Positions 1 through 8,414 are shown, numbered from the stretch's first letter. The stretch is DNA of 64,000 nt from Pseudomonas sp. DTU_2021_1001937_2_SI_NGA_ILE_001 (GCF_032463525.1 NZ_CP135971.1:1488001-1552000); one strand, 5' to 3'. Translations and numbers: made by a program. Notes: generated by a model not told the origin, from the letters alone.

Positions 1-350
1 TTGTAGCGGCCCGCCACGCGACCGTCGCGGTCCAGCAGGATGCGATAGTTCGCCGAGCGCATCGCCGGAACGATCACCGGCTTCATCACTGCGGGCAGCA
101 TCTCGATATCGGCGACATAGATGACCCGACGGGCCTCCAGGTAACCCGGCGGCTGATCTTCGATGGCGGCATTCAGCATGCGCGCAGCCGACATGCTGCG
201 TGCCACCAGCAGCACCTGGGCCTGATCGTCGAGGGTGTAGGACTTGTCATGCTGATCCAGCAGAGTCCAGCGCGTGACGGTCGGTTCGGAGGTCTCGGCG
301 ACGGCCGTCCACGAAAGAGTCATTGCAAGAGCGGCAGCTGCCAGGCGCAT
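1..350 (-). CDS. Exported conserved hypothetical protein (C-terminus cut by window edge)
   Basis: I translated this reading frame directly. It opens at ATG 348-350 after a strong GGAGGAA ribosome site and runs off the left edge, giving 116 visible residues. The first ~19 residues (MRLAAAALAMTLSWTAVAE) form a typical signal peptide with an AVA-E cleavage site, so the protein is probably periplasmic. The mature part has W-T-L-L-D-Q-H followed by alternating strand/helix segments (VLLVARSM, RVIYVADI, YRILLDRDG), which suggests a small thioredoxin-like alpha/beta fold. Similar Pseudomonas proteins carry vague dehydrogenase names that I do not consider supported. It diverges from greB across a ~200 bp shared upstream region. 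Function unknown. Confidence 0.7.
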   Translation of the reverse strand, partial: MRLAAAALAMTLSWTAVAETSEPTVTRWTLLDQHDKSYTLDDQAQVLLVARSMSAARMLNAAIEDQPPGYLEARRVIYVADIEMLPAVMKPVIVPAMRSANYRILLDRDGRVAGRY

Positions 351-554
351 GGGCCGGTTCCTCCAGGCGAAAAAAGCGTACCGGAACCTACCGGCACGAC
401 AAGGTGCATGATGGATCCTGCCACAGACCAGAGGTTCCCGCGCCCCCGGTCCGTGTCGAACACCCCTCTCCCGCCACCGGCGCAAGCCCGTTATAGTCAG
501 CGCCGGCGTCCGGCCAGGGCGACGTGCATCGGTAAAACCATTCAAGGAGGCGGC

Positions 555-1028
555 TTGGCTACCAACATCATTACCCGGGAAGGCCACGACAAGCTCAAGG
601 CAGAGCTGGACCACCTGTGGCGCGTGTATCGCCCGGAGATCACCCAGAAAGTCTCATGGGCCGCCTCGCTGGGCGACCGCAGCGAGAATGCCGACTATCA
701 ATACAACAAGAAGCTGCTGCGCGAGATCGACCGCCGCGTACGCTACCTGCGCAAGCGCCTGGAAGACGTGAAGGTGGTGGACTACTCCCCGGAACAGGAA
801 GGCCGGGTGTTCTTCGGTGCCTGGGTAGAAGTCGAGAACGACGAAGGCCAGGTGATGAAATTCCGCATCGTTGGCCACGACGAAATCTATGGCCGCAACG
901 ACTACATCTCCATCGACTCGCCAATGGCTCGCGCCTTGCTGAAGAAGCAGCGCGACGATGAAGTGGTGGTGAAGATTCCGGATGGCGAGGCCACCTGGTA
1001 TGTCAACCAGATTACCTACCAACCGTGA
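555..1028 (+). CDS. greB: Transcript cleavage factor GreB
   Basis: GreB rescues backtracked RNA polymerase by stimulating cleavage of the extruded RNA 3' end through the secondary channel. The 157-residue product has the family layout. An N-terminal coiled coil (about residues 1-75) carries the acidic tip motif GDRSENADY and the basic run LLREIDRRVRYLRKRLE. A C-terminal FKBP-like domain (about 80-157) contains VFFGAWVEVEN, YDEIYGRNDYISIDSPMARALL-type sequence and GEATWYVNQI. I chose TTG 555 as the start because AAGGAGG lies just upstream (544-550) and the protein then begins (M)ATNIITREGHDKL, matching GreB length. The frame stays open upstream, but that extension is low-complexity and non-homologous. 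Confidence 0.95.
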   Translation: MATNIITREGHDKLKAELDHLWRVYRPEITQKVSWAASLGDRSENADYQYNKKLLREIDRRVRYLRKRLEDVKVVDYSPEQEGRVFFGAWVEVENDEGQVMKFRIVGHDEIYGRNDYISIDSPMARALLKKQRDDEVVVKIPDGEATWYVNQITYQP

Positions 1029-1140
1029 TCCGCCCCCCGAAAGAGGCCGAGCAGACCTTCACTGGCCACCAGGCCTCGCCCAAGGTCCGTGCAGCCAGTG
1101 CAAATGTGCATGAAGTACGCCCACACAGGCTCGGGGGCAC

Positions 1141-1794
1141 TCAGGTTGCTGGCGCAGCCACTTCGAGCAAGTGAATCCCGGGCGTGTCGGACAGACTTCC
1201 CCCGCTGTATCCACCAAGCCGGCCAACCCGGGTGCGCAACTCGACCTGCTCCCCCCTGATCATCATGCGAATGCGATGGGTGCCGATAAAGTCGCCATCG
1301 AAGCCCATCGAATATTCATCCACCGCAAGCTTCTCGCCTGGGGAAAGAGTTGCAGACGCCGCGATTCCGTCTGCGAAGGCGCTCCCTGCAGCATTGTAGT
1401 CGACGATGTCATCACCATCGCTGGCGAAAGCATGCAGCCGCCTGCCGATATAGATGACCTCCTCGGCGGTGCGGTTGACGAGATAGACGGGCTGTTTGTC
1501 ACTGCAGGTGTACATATAGGGGATGGCCAGATAAATACCCTCCCCCACCTGTTGCAGACGCGCTTCCAGATCGGCCAAAGCCAGAACGTCAGCGAGTTCT
1601 GCGAGCCTGGCCCGAAGCTCGCTGCGCAGATCATCTTCTTCAGAGGTCCGCAGTGATTCTAAGGCGCTGTAGGCCACGTCGAGATGGGTATGGCGCTCGA
1701 TGGTGCGTTGGTGAGCCTCCACGACCGAGGCTGGAAAATCAGCATGCCTACGTGTCGTTGTCGCGTGAATGAGTTCCTCGATTTGACGGATCAT
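1141..1794 (-). CDS. Hypothetical protein, ~217 aa
   Basis: I do not recognise this protein. The start at ATG 1794 follows an AGAAGG ribosome site; the frame extends 36 codons further up, but without a comparable site. The N-terminal half (about residues 1-90) is charged and helical (MIRQIEELIHATTTRRH, then a run ending ELRARLAELADVLALADLEARL), possibly coiled coil. The C-terminal half (about 95-217) looks beta-rich, with YLVNRTAEEVIYIGRRLHAF, a Gly/Asp/Ser-rich middle and RIRMMIRGEQVELRTRVGR. There is no signal peptide or membrane segment. It lies ~100 bp downstream of another unknown minus-strand gene and converges on greB. Base composition resembles that of the neighbours. Confidence 0.6.
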   Translation of the reverse strand: MIRQIEELIHATTTRRHADFPASVVEAHQRTIERHTHLDVAYSALESLRTSEEDDLRSELRARLAELADVLALADLEARLQQVGEGIYLAIPYMYTCSDKQPVYLVNRTAEEVIYIGRRLHAFASDGDDIVDYNAAGSAFADGIAASATLSPGEKLAVDEYSMGFDGDFIGTHRIRMMIRGEQVELRTRVGRLGGYSGGSLSDTPGIHLLEVAAPAT

Positions 1795-1898
1795 GGTCGT
1801 ACCTTCTGACTGCCTGGCAGGCTGGGGTAAAGCCATAGGATGGCCGCAAGCCTTTTTCGTTCGCTGGTCAACATACCATCCAAGTCCGAGAAAGCCGC

Positions 1899-2210
1899 TC
1901 AACCCAGTGTGATCAACCCCTGGCGGGCAATGCGGGTCAGGTCGTGGATCACCACGGCGGCGTTGTCGGCATCCGGGGCATGGATCACTGCCAGGTCGAA
2001 CTGGTCGTTGGCGTAGCCCGACAGGGGTTGCGCGGTGTCGACGAACTGCAGCAGGAAGGCACTGGCCTTGCCGCCTTTGCGCGGCCAGCCGTCGAGATAA
2101 CGCAGCAAAGTAGGCTGGTGAGCGCCGCCGAGCAGGATGCGCGGATTCTTGCGACCGATGTAGGCAGTGATGGGGGAAATACGCAGGGGACGATGCTGGG
2201 TCTGGCTCAT
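1899..2210 (-). CDS. Small conserved-looking hypothetical protein, ~103 aa
   Basis: The reading frame starts at ATG 2210 (MSQTQHRPLRISPITAYIG) after a GGAGAA ribosome site; the 20-codon upstream extension lacks one. The protein has no signal peptide. It includes RILLGGAHQPTLLRYLDGW and ends FDLAVIHAPDADNAAVVIHDLTRIARQGLITLG. That ending resembles the tail of a Rossmann-type methyltransferase core, but the protein is far too short to hold a complete one and lacks a visible SAM-binding G-rich loop. I give it no function. The next ~220 bp upstream, towards the DoxX gene, holds no convincing gene. Confidence 0.55.
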   Translation of the reverse strand: MSQTQHRPLRISPITAYIGRKNPRILLGGAHQPTLLRYLDGWPRKGGKASAFLLQFVDTAQPLSGYANDQFDLAVIHAPDADNAAVVIHDLTRIARQGLITLG

Positions 2211-2428
2211 GACAGTGTTCTCCGCCTCACAGTTTCCGCTGGGCAGCGGTGGGAGGCGACACCGAACCAACGTTTTAGCGGTATTTGGCCTAGGCCGGCG
2301 CCCCGCAAGTAGTTGTTAAATCGGCGCTGGTGGCCATCTTAGGGCCAGCAATCACGGCAATGCAAGCACTGCTTGTGGCCGGTCCCGGAAAGCCGGGCCA
2401 GCCACTGGTCCAGGAACGGCTGCAGGGT

Positions 2429-2869
2429 TCAGACCCGCGCGGCGATGGCGCGGTCCACCGACAACTTGCCGGCGCCTTCGAACAGTATCGCGACCGCACC
2501 GCCCAGCAGGGCCAGGGCGAACTCGTAGCCGTTGTTGGCCATGAACAGGCCGTTGGCCAGGTGCACGCTGACGATCGCCACCAGCAGCAGGAAGATCAGC
2601 ACCGCCGCAGCCGGGCGCGCCAGCAGGCCGATGAGCACAGCCAGGCCGCCGAAGAACTCGGCACTGCCAGACAGCAGCGCCATCAGGTAGCCCGGGGTCA
2701 GGCCGATGCTTGCCATCCACTGTGCGGTGCCTTCCAGGCCGTAGCCACCGAATGCGCCAAACAGCTTCTGGCTGCCGTGGGCGATGAAGATGATCCCGAC
2801 GACCAGGCGGATGGCGGTGAGGCCCAGGCCGGCGCGGGTGGAGACAACAGTGTTGAGGAGCTTTTTCAT
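2429..2869 (-). CDS. DoxX family membrane protein
   Basis: This is a 146-residue inner-membrane protein of the DoxX family. The N-terminal GLGLTAIRLVVGIIFIAHGSQKLFG is the family signature, with first helix and conserved H-G-x-Q-K-L. It is followed by FGGYGLEGTAQWMASIGLTPG and three further hydrophobic helices (about residues 60-80, 85-105 and 112-130). DoxX proteins are linked to redox and thiosulfate metabolism, but the activity of this paralogue cannot be read from sequence. The start at ATG 2869 follows an AAGGA ribosome site. It lies between an unknown gene and an MltF-like gene on the same strand, with a ~100 bp gap that argues against tight coupling. Confidence 0.9.
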   Translation of the reverse strand: MKKLLNTVVSTRAGLGLTAIRLVVGIIFIAHGSQKLFGAFGGYGLEGTAQWMASIGLTPGYLMALLSGSAEFFGGLAVLIGLLARPAAAVLIFLLLVAIVSVHLANGLFMANNGYEFALALLGGAVAILFEGAGKLSVDRAIAARV

Positions 2870-2971
2870 AGTGGCGATTCCAAGGAGTGATGAGCGGGAA
2901 TGGCGCCATCATAATCGAATCAACCAATATGAATACCGCAATTAATGCGACGTAATTATCTAATTTATAGA

Positions 2972-4399
2972 TCAGTTTCGCGTGACGTACTTGCGCCCCG
3001 CCGGAGCCTGCTCCAGGGATTCGCGCTGGCGATCGAAGGCCAGGTAGTACTTGTTCACGCTGTTGACGAAGGTCACCACACCGGTGCCTTTCTTCTCCAT
3101 GGCCACCCGCTCGGTCTGGAAGAACCACTGGTCTGCGTTCAGGCCACGGCGGCGTGCCTCCTGGCGCAGTGCCTGGACCTGCTCCGGCCCGAGGTTGTAG
3201 GCGGCCAGGACGAAAGCCATGCGCTCGCGCTCATTGATTCTCGGGCTGGCGAAGAACTTGCGCTGAATCAGCGCCATGTAGCGCGCGGCGGCCTGTACGT
3301 TGCCTTCGGCGCTATTGATGTTGTCGACCCCGACGCGGCGCGCCGCCGACGGCGTAATCTGCAGCAGGCCAGTCGCCCCGCCACTGCCCTTGGCCGACGG
3401 GTCGAGCTTGGATTCCTTGAAGGCCAGCGCCGCCAAGTCCAGCCAATCGATGCCTTGAGCCTCGCCGTGGCGTTGCAGGAGCGGTCGCAACTCCTTGAGG
3501 CGCTGCAGGTTGGCGCGAGCCAGCGGATTGTTGACCCGGTAAAGCGGCTTGTAGGCGGCGGCCAGCACCGCGTCCTGATTACCGGGCGCACGGTAGGAGG
3601 CCAGGAAGCGGTCCATGCTTTCGCGCAGCAGCGGGGCGTCCTGGCGCACGAACCAGCCGATATTGCCTTCGGTATGGAGTTTCAGGTTGCGCTCCACGCG
3701 CAGCTTGGGCATCACCCGCGCCCAGCGTTCGGCGATCGGCTGCTCTACCAGGGTCATGGGGTAGATCCCGGCCTCGACCATTTCCAGCACGTCTTCTACC
3801 GCCAGGCTCGGGTCGACCCATTCGATATGCACCGGGGCCAGCTTGCGCTGCGCCAGGCCCTGGTTGAGGCGGTGCAGGGCTTCGTCGGCCACGCTGCCGG
3901 TGGGCAGGGTCAGGGTCCGCCCGGACAGCTGGTCGAGCTGGCGGAAGCTGCGCTGCCCCCGGCTACCGACCACCACCAGCGGCACATCGGCGACGATGGG
4001 CCGGCTGGCCACCACGGCCTTGTCGCTGGTGTAGAGCAGTTCGCCCGGCGCGATCAGGTCGCCTTCACCGCGCAGCAAGGCCGCCACCAGCTGGTTCTTG
4101 GCCTTGGGAATGATCTTGAAGGTCAGCTTGCCGCCGTTCTGGGCATTGAGAAATTTTTCGAAGGCCTGCAGGCGGGCATATTCGATGCCGACTTCCTGGC
4201 CCTTGACGTCGCCGGAGCTGTTGCGGCTCTGGTTGACCAGCACGCGCAGTACCTTGCTGCTGCGGATGATCGGCAGGTCCCTGGCCTGAGTGCGCTTGTG
4301 TACCGCCTGCGGGCCGTTATGCACGGGCTTGCGCGGGTCGGCCAGCAGCGGAGCGGCGACCGACAGGCAGACGATGGACAATAGCGCGGCTCGGATCAT
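2972..4399 (-). CDS. MltF-like lytic transglycosylase (solute-binding domain + SLT domain)
   Basis: This is predicted to cleave peptidoglycan glycan strands non-hydrolytically in the periplasm. I start it at ATG 4399, preceded by GGAGAG, giving 475 residues beginning with a signal peptide (MIRAALLSIVCLSVAAPLLA). Residues ~45-275 resemble a family-3 periplasmic solute-binding domain (LRVLVNQSRNSSG, EGDLIAPGELLYTSDKA, LVVVGSRGQ). Residues ~315-450 are an SLT domain: ALAFKESKLDPSAKGSGGATGLLQITPSAARRVG contains the predicted catalytic Glu329, followed by N-V-Q-A-A-A-R-Y-M and AAYNLGPEQV. This two-domain order defines the MltF type. No lipobox is visible. It is probably a paralogue rather than the canonical mltF, so I give no symbol. 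It diverges from tatD. Confidence 0.88.
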   Translation of the reverse strand: MIRAALLSIVCLSVAAPLLADPRKPVHNGPQAVHKRTQARDLPIIRSSKVLRVLVNQSRNSSGDVKGQEVGIEYARLQAFEKFLNAQNGGKLTFKIIPKAKNQLVAALLRGEGDLIAPGELLYTSDKAVVASRPIVADVPLVVVGSRGQRSFRQLDQLSGRTLTLPTGSVADEALHRLNQGLAQRKLAPVHIEWVDPSLAVEDVLEMVEAGIYPMTLVEQPIAERWARVMPKLRVERNLKLHTEGNIGWFVRQDAPLLRESMDRFLASYRAPGNQDAVLAAAYKPLYRVNNPLARANLQRLKELRPLLQRHGEAQGIDWLDLAALAFKESKLDPSAKGSGGATGLLQITPSAARRVGVDNINSAEGNVQAAARYMALIQRKFFASPRINERERMAFVLAAYNLGPEQVQALRQEARRRGLNADQWFFQTERVAMEKKGTGVVTFVNSVNKYYLAFDRQRESLEQAPAGRKYVTRN

Positions 4400-4498
4400 T
4401 CGCTCTCCGTGGATCAAACCAGACAGATAGACAGACAAGTAGGGACCGCTATGACCGGCAAAAACGCCGTTCGATCCCCTGGGTTGTTGCCAAAAGCG

Positions 4499-4516
4499 TT
4501 GAACCGACCGGTTCAA
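4499..4516. promoter_or_regulatory. Perfect palindrome between divergent mltF-like gene and tatD (operator candidate)
   Basis: TTGAACC (4499-4505) and GGTTCAA (4510-4516) form a perfect inverted repeat around GACC. It lies in the ~195 bp gap between the divergent starts at 4399 and 4594. Symmetry and position suit a dimeric regulator site, but no regulator is identified. Confidence 0.35.
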
Positions 4517-4593
4517 GGTATTGAATGCAAAGCACTTTCAGTTGAAGCGAGAGGCTCTGGTATGCTCCCGGGCATATGGCCAGAGGTGAAACC

Positions 4594-5445
4594 ATGCAAT
4601 TGATCGATATCGGCGTCAACCTGACCAACGCCAGCTTTGCCACCGACCGACAGGCGGTCCTGCAGCGAGCCCTCGCTGCCGGGGTCGCGCAACTGGTGCT
4701 GACCGGCACCGACCTGGCCTGCAGCGAAGAGAGTCTGGCCCTGTGTCTCGAACTCGATGAGTCCGCTCAGCGACTGTTCTGCACCGCCGGTTTCCACCCG
4801 CATCACGCCAGCGACTGGAACGCCGACAGCGAAGGCCAGCTCAAGGCCCTGCTGCAGCACGACAGGGTGCGCGCGGTCGGCGAATGCGGGCTGGATTTCA
4901 ACCGCGACTTCTCGCCCCGCCCCCAGCAGGAAAGCGCCCTGCATGCCCAACTGGCCCTGGCGGCGCAGCTGCAGCGCCCGGTATTCCTGCATGAGCGCGA
5001 TGCCAGCGAACGTCTGCTGGGGATCCTGCGTGACTACCGCGACCACTTGCCTGCCGCCGTGGTGCATTGCTTCACCGGTGACAAGCAGGCCCTGTATCGC
5101 TACCTCGACCTCGACCTGCATATCGGCATCACCGGCTGGATCTGCGACGAGCGCCGTGGCACTCATTTGCATCCGCTGATGCGCGACATTCCCGAAGGCC
5201 GGCTGATGCTGGAAAGCGATGCGCCCTGGCTGCTGCCGCGCAGCCTGCGCCCGAAGCCGAAGAATGGCCGCAACGAGCCGGCATTTCTGCCCGAAGTGCT
5301 GCGTGAAGTGGCCCTGCATCGCGGCGAAAGTCCAGAGGCGCTGGCCCGCCATACCACGGCCTGTGCCCGGCGCTTTTTCGGACTGCCGTTGGCCACAGAT
5401 GAAAGCTGCAGCTTCATTGATGCAGATCAAGCCTCCAAGGACTGA
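4594..5445 (+). CDS. tatD: TatD family metal-dependent hydrolase / DNase
   Basis: TatD is a cytoplasmic TIM-barrel metallo-nuclease acting on DNA 3' ends and some damaged DNA. The 283-residue product (start ATG 4594, with AGAGGTGAA upstream) follows the E. coli TatD pattern. It begins [12 protein letters not shown], without the HxH typical of the YcfH/YjjV paralogues, then [26 protein letters not shown] (metal-binding Glu), [17 protein letters not shown] (His), [13 protein letters not shown] and [18 protein letters not shown] (Asp). Spacing and order are complete, so the gene looks intact. The last ~12 residues ([13 protein letters not shown]) are a variable tail. A short hairpin follows before the chemotaxis receptor gene. 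Confidence 0.93.
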   Translation: MQLIDIGVNLTNASFATDRQAVLQRALAAGVAQLVLTGTDLACSEESLALCLELDESAQRLFCTAGFHPHHASDWNADSEGQLKALLQHDRVRAVGECGLDFNRDFSPRPQQESALHAQLALAAQLQRPVFLHERDASERLLGILRDYRDHLPAAVVHCFTGDKQALYRYLDLDLHIGITGWICDERRGTHLHPLMRDIPEGRLMLESDAPWLLPRSLRPKPKNGRNEPAFLPEVLREVALHRGESPEALARHTTACARRFFGLPLATDESCSFIDADQASKD

Positions 5446-5450
5446 CTGAG

Positions 5451-5470
5451 GCAAGGTGCTATTACCTTGC
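5451..5470 (+). terminator. Weak hairpin downstream of tatD
   Basis: GCAAGGT (5451-5457) pairs with ACCTTGC (5464-5470) around a 6-nt loop, 6 bp after the tatD stop. There is no T-tract, so it may be only a partial terminator or a stability hairpin. Confidence 0.4.
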
Positions 5471-5505
5471 GATCACCTCTCACGACGAGCAGAAGAAGAC
5501 CAATC

Positions 5506-6981
5506 ATGGGCTCATGGCTTAGCAACCTCTCATTGAAGTACAAGTTCTGGGCCGTCAACACGGTGGCCTTTTTCACGACCCTGATGCTGGTGCTCTACGC
5601 CTTGCACCTGGAGCAGCAGACCCGCCAGGAACTGGCGCAGCAGGCTGCGCAAGGCCAGGCCCGTCTGCTGGCAGCCTGGCCCGTCGGCCAGCCGCTGCCA
5701 GGCGGCAGCGAGGTCCTCAGCTACACGGCCGGCCAGACCCCGAGCCTGAACGGCCAGCCGCTGCAGGCGCTGACTTCGGCCACCGGCTGGGTCGAGCTGA
5801 ACCAGCCCCTCAAGGACCACACTCTCTACGGTGCCCAGGTGGTAGCGCGCAGCGATGGCCAGCGCCTGGCGGTCCCGGCCTATGCGCCGAGCATCGAACA
5901 ATTGCTGTTCGAACGCTTCGTGCAGTATGCGGTGGCGGTGTTCCTGCTCATGGTGCTGATGCTCTGCGCTTCGCAGTTGCTGATCCGCTTCCTGCTCAGC
6001 CAGCTCAACGCTCTCAAGGATGTGATGCTGCATGTCGAACGCAGCGGTGACCTGTCGGCGCGGGCGCCGGGCGGCAGCGAAGATGAAGTGGGCCAGATGA
6101 CCAAGGCCTTCAATGCCATGCAGGCCGGCTACCAGCGCGTGGTCAACACCGTGTCGCAGACCGCCGCGCGGCTCGACCAGGGCGCTGCCAACCTGGCCAG
6201 TGGCATGAGCGACGTACGCCGGGGCATGCTCGGCCAGCAGAGCGAAACCGATCAGGTCGCTACCGCGATCAACGAGATGTCGGCGACCGTCCACCACATT
6301 GCCCAGCATGCCACCACCACCCGTGACCAGTCGCAGACCGCCGACCGCCTTGCGGGCAGCGGCAAGGAAGTGGTCGACCGCGTTCAGCTGTCCATCTCTG
6401 GACTGTCCAGTGGCGTGCAACAGACCGCCGAGATGATCCAGCGCCTGGCCGAAGACAGCCAGAAGATCAGTGGCGTGGTCAGCGTGATCCACAGCATCGC
6501 CGAGCAGACCAACCTGCTGGCCCTCAACGCCGCCATCGAGGCGGCACGGGCTGGCGAAATGGGCCGGGGCTTCGCCGTGGTGGCCGATGAAGTGCGTAAC
6601 CTGGCCAAGCGCGTGCAGACCTCCACCGATGAAATCACCAGCATGATCGGCGACTTGCAGGCCGGTACACGGGACGCCGTGGATTTCATGCAGGACAGCT
6701 CGCACAAGGCCGACGACTGCGTCCAGCAGGCGCGCGAAGCGGGCGAAGCCCTGGCCGCGATTGCCGACGCGGTGGCGCAGATGCGCGAAAGCAATACCCA
6801 GATCGCGGTGGCCGCCCAGCAGCAGAGCCAGGTGGCCGAAGACATGAACCGAGCAGTGGTGAGCATCCGCGACGTCACTGACCGCACCGTGTCGCAGACC
6901 GTCGACTCGGCCAGCACCAGCAGCGACCTGGCGACCCTGGCCGGCGAGCTGAACAAGTCCATTGGCCGCCTGAAACTGTAG
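5506..6981 (+). CDS. Methyl-accepting chemotaxis protein
   Basis: This inner-membrane chemoreceptor would signal to CheA/CheW. I start it at ATG 5506 ([20 protein letters not shown]), giving 491 residues. TM1 is about residues 14-32, a short periplasmic region covers ~33-138, and TM2 is ~139-161. A HAMP linker follows (~162-213, ending in [13 protein letters not shown]), then the long cytoplasmic helical hairpin. The hairpin tip is clear at about 345-380 ([21 protein letters not shown], then [15 protein letters not shown]). The ~105-residue sensor is too small for a dCache or helical-bimodular domain and I cannot predict a ligand. The C-terminus ends SIGRLKL with no CheR-binding pentapeptide. 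The upstream ribosome site is weak. Confidence 0.92.
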   Translation: MGSWLSNLSLKYKFWAVNTVAFFTTLMLVLYALHLEQQTRQELAQQAAQGQARLLAAWPVGQPLPGGSEVLSYTAGQTPSLNGQPLQALTSATGWVELNQPLKDHTLYGAQVVARSDGQRLAVPAYAPSIEQLLFERFVQYAVAVFLLMVLMLCASQLLIRFLLSQLNALKDVMLHVERSGDLSARAPGGSEDEVGQMTKAFNAMQAGYQRVVNTVSQTAARLDQGAANLASGMSDVRRGMLGQQSETDQVATAINEMSATVHHIAQHATTTRDQSQTADRLAGSGKEVVDRVQLSISGLSSGVQQTAEMIQRLAEDSQKISGVVSVIHSIAEQTNLLALNAAIEAARAGEMGRGFAVVADEVRNLAKRVQTSTDEITSMIGDLQAGTRDAVDFMQDSSHKADDCVQQAREAGEALAAIADAVAQMRESNTQIAVAAQQQSQVAEDMNRAVVSIRDVTDRTVSQTVDSASTSSDLATLAGELNKSIGRLKL

Positions 6982-7013
6982 AGCGCAGCAAGGCTAAAGC
7001 CGCAGCCGCCCGG

Positions 7014-7096
7014 TGGGAGCGGCTTTAGCCGCGAAAGCGCCGGTAAATTCACTGCATTTGCTGTGAAAATGCGGTGGCTTCGCGGCTGAAGCCGCT
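7014..7096. repeat. REP pair (inverted), interrupted by the IS110 element
   Basis: Two REP arms in opposite orientation lie just after the chemoreceptor gene. The first contains GCGGCTTTAGCCGC, the second GCGGCTGAAGCCGC. The second arm is cut after AAGCCGCT at 7096; its expected continuation CCTAC reappears at 8270-8274 beyond the IS. Closely similar pairs occur at 30980-31062 and 62703-62790. Confidence 0.9.
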
Positions 7097-7133
7097 TGTG
7101 TCTTTCGACAGGGTAAAGTCAGAGGTGAGAGGG

Positions 7134-7274
7134 GTGGATGGCAACTGTTAAGCCGCAGTGCCCTGGAGCACGTGTAGGAGCCCAACTGCCATCCACTCTT
7201 TTCACTCTGACCCCAAGCTCGAACAGTTGACTGAGTCCGACCTCGAACAACAAGCGTGAGCCCGTTCAGAGTGA
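7134..7274 (+). ncRNA. Predicted bridge RNA of the IS110 element (target and donor loops)
   Basis: Two hairpins with guide-like loops are visible. Stem 1 is GTGGATGGCA (7134-7143) with TGCCATCCAC (7187-7196). Its loop carries AAGCCGC (7150-7156), identical to the REP sequence left of the insertion (7089-7095), and GTAGGAGC (7174-7181), the reverse complement of the right target (8267-8274). Stem 2 is TCACTCTGA (7202-7210) with TCAGAGTGA (7266-7274). Its loop carries ACAGTTGACT (7223-7232), matching the right IS end ACAGTTGGCT (8260-8269) at 9 of 10 positions, and ACAAG (7250-7254), complementary to the left boundary CTTGT (7095-7099). This is the target-loop then donor-loop logic established for IS621-type bridge RNAs. 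Exact RNA ends are not determined. Confidence 0.8.
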
Positions 7275-7305
7275 CCTCTCGCCCTTAAGCCTAGAGGTTT
7301 TTCTT

Positions 7306-8235
7306 ATGACCGCCTACGCCGGAATCGATGTCGCCAAAGATACCCTGCAGATTGCGCTGTATCCCCAGAGCAATAGCTTCTGCACCACCAACACCTCTGA
7401 AGGAATCCACCAGCTTATCCAATGGTTGAGTGATAACCGGGTCGAGCAGGTACTGGTTGAGGCCACAGGCGGCTATGAAAGGTTATCGGTCAAACTCCTG
7501 GCCAAGGCCAGATTCAAGGTCATGCGTATCAATCCGCTGCGTGCTCGCCAGTTCGCTCTGGCCATGGGCAAGCAAGCCAAAACCGACTCGATCGATGCGC
7601 AGATGCTGGCCATGTTCGCCCATGCCTTGCGAAAGAAAGAGTTTGTGGTGGCCGATGAAGCGCGCGATAAGTTGACCGAACTGGTGAACCAGCGTGACGC
7701 CTTCGTTCAGCAGCGTGATGACAACCGTCGCCGTATTCAACAAGCGCAAGAACCTGAAGTGCAGCAGGCCTATCGGGAGCTCAATGCCAAAATCCAAGAG
7801 ATGATCAAGGCAGCAGACCGACGCATTGCTGCACAGACTCGACAGGTCGATGGGGCCTTGGTGGACCGCCTGCAAGCGATCAAAGGCATCGGCGCGGTGT
7901 CGATCTCCAGCCTGTTTTGCTATCTGCCCGAGCTGGGGGATCTGAGTCGTGGACAGGTGGCGGCCTTGGCAGGAGTGGCGCCTTACAACAACGACAGTGG
8001 GACTAAGCGCGGTAACCGGCACATTTACGGCGGACGCGCGAAGCTACGCCGTGCGATGTACATGAGTACCTTGGTGATGGTCCGTTACAACGAGGACTTC
8101 AAGAACCGATACGCTCAACTTCGCGCCCGAGGTAAGTGCGCGAAGGTGGCGCTGACGGCGTGCATGCGAGTCCTGCTGGTGAGGTTAAACGCCATGGTGC
8201 GAGATGGTGCACCATGGCGAGAGGGTGCAATTTGA
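7306..8235 (+). CDS. IS110 family transposase (DEDD/serine bridge recombinase)
   Basis: This 309-residue protein is the RNA-guided recombinase of the element. The N-terminal RuvC-like domain starts MTAYAGIDVAKD, and the DEDD set is readable as D8, E52 (in VEATGGYE), D94 and D97 (in KTDSIDAQ). A helical linker spans ~105-185. The C-terminal Tnp domain (~185-300) has RLQAIKGIGAVSISSL and LAGVAPYNNDSGTKRGNRHI, where S231 is the expected catalytic serine. The start at ATG 7306 follows AGAGG. The frame is intact with all catalytic residues present, so the element may still be active. The stop lies only ~34 nt from the right boundary. Confidence 0.95.
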   Translation: MTAYAGIDVAKDTLQIALYPQSNSFCTTNTSEGIHQLIQWLSDNRVEQVLVEATGGYERLSVKLLAKARFKVMRINPLRARQFALAMGKQAKTDSIDAQMLAMFAHALRKKEFVVADEARDKLTELVNQRDAFVQQRDDNRRRIQQAQEPEVQQAYRELNAKIQEMIKAADRRIAAQTRQVDGALVDRLQAIKGIGAVSISSLFCYLPELGDLSRGQVAALAGVAPYNNDSGTKRGNRHIYGGRAKLRRAMYMSTLVMVRYNEDFKNRYAQLRARGKCAKVALTACMRVLLVRLNAMVRDGAPWREGAI

Positions 8236-8414
8236 CCGTTGGTCGATCTTCGGTGAAAGACAGTTGGCTCCTACCCGGCCACAAGGCGCTTAACCGAACA
8301 GGATTGCTATAAGTCCTATAGCCAACCTCGATTCGCCAGCCACTTGCAGTCGACCTAGACTTCACACATCCGACCGCACACGGTACGCGGTCATGTCTTG
8401 AAGAGGACTGCAGT

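Larger units (their letters stand above)
7097..8269 (+). mobile_element. IS110-family insertion sequence inserted in a REP arm
   Basis: The element is bounded by a CT dinucleotide on both sides (7095-7096 and 8268-8269). Removing one copy restores an uninterrupted REP arm, AAGCCG-CT-CCTAC. The length is ~1173 bp. It has a long left non-coding end (~209 nt), one transposase gene (7306-8235) and a short right end (~34 nt). That asymmetry fits the IS110 group, with a bridge RNA in the left end. The ends share a short imperfect inverted match (TGTCTTTC near 7099-7106; GAAAGACA near 8255-8262) rather than classical terminal repeats. REP targeting is known for Pseudomonas IS110 relatives such as ISPpu9, ISPpu10 and IS1492; I cannot assign the exact element. 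Confidence 0.9.

Noticed and set aside
249..554. N-terminal extension of GreB to position 249
   Set aside because: The extension is non-homologous, overlaps the divergent exported-protein gene on the other strand, and the TTG at 555 has a strong ribosome site.
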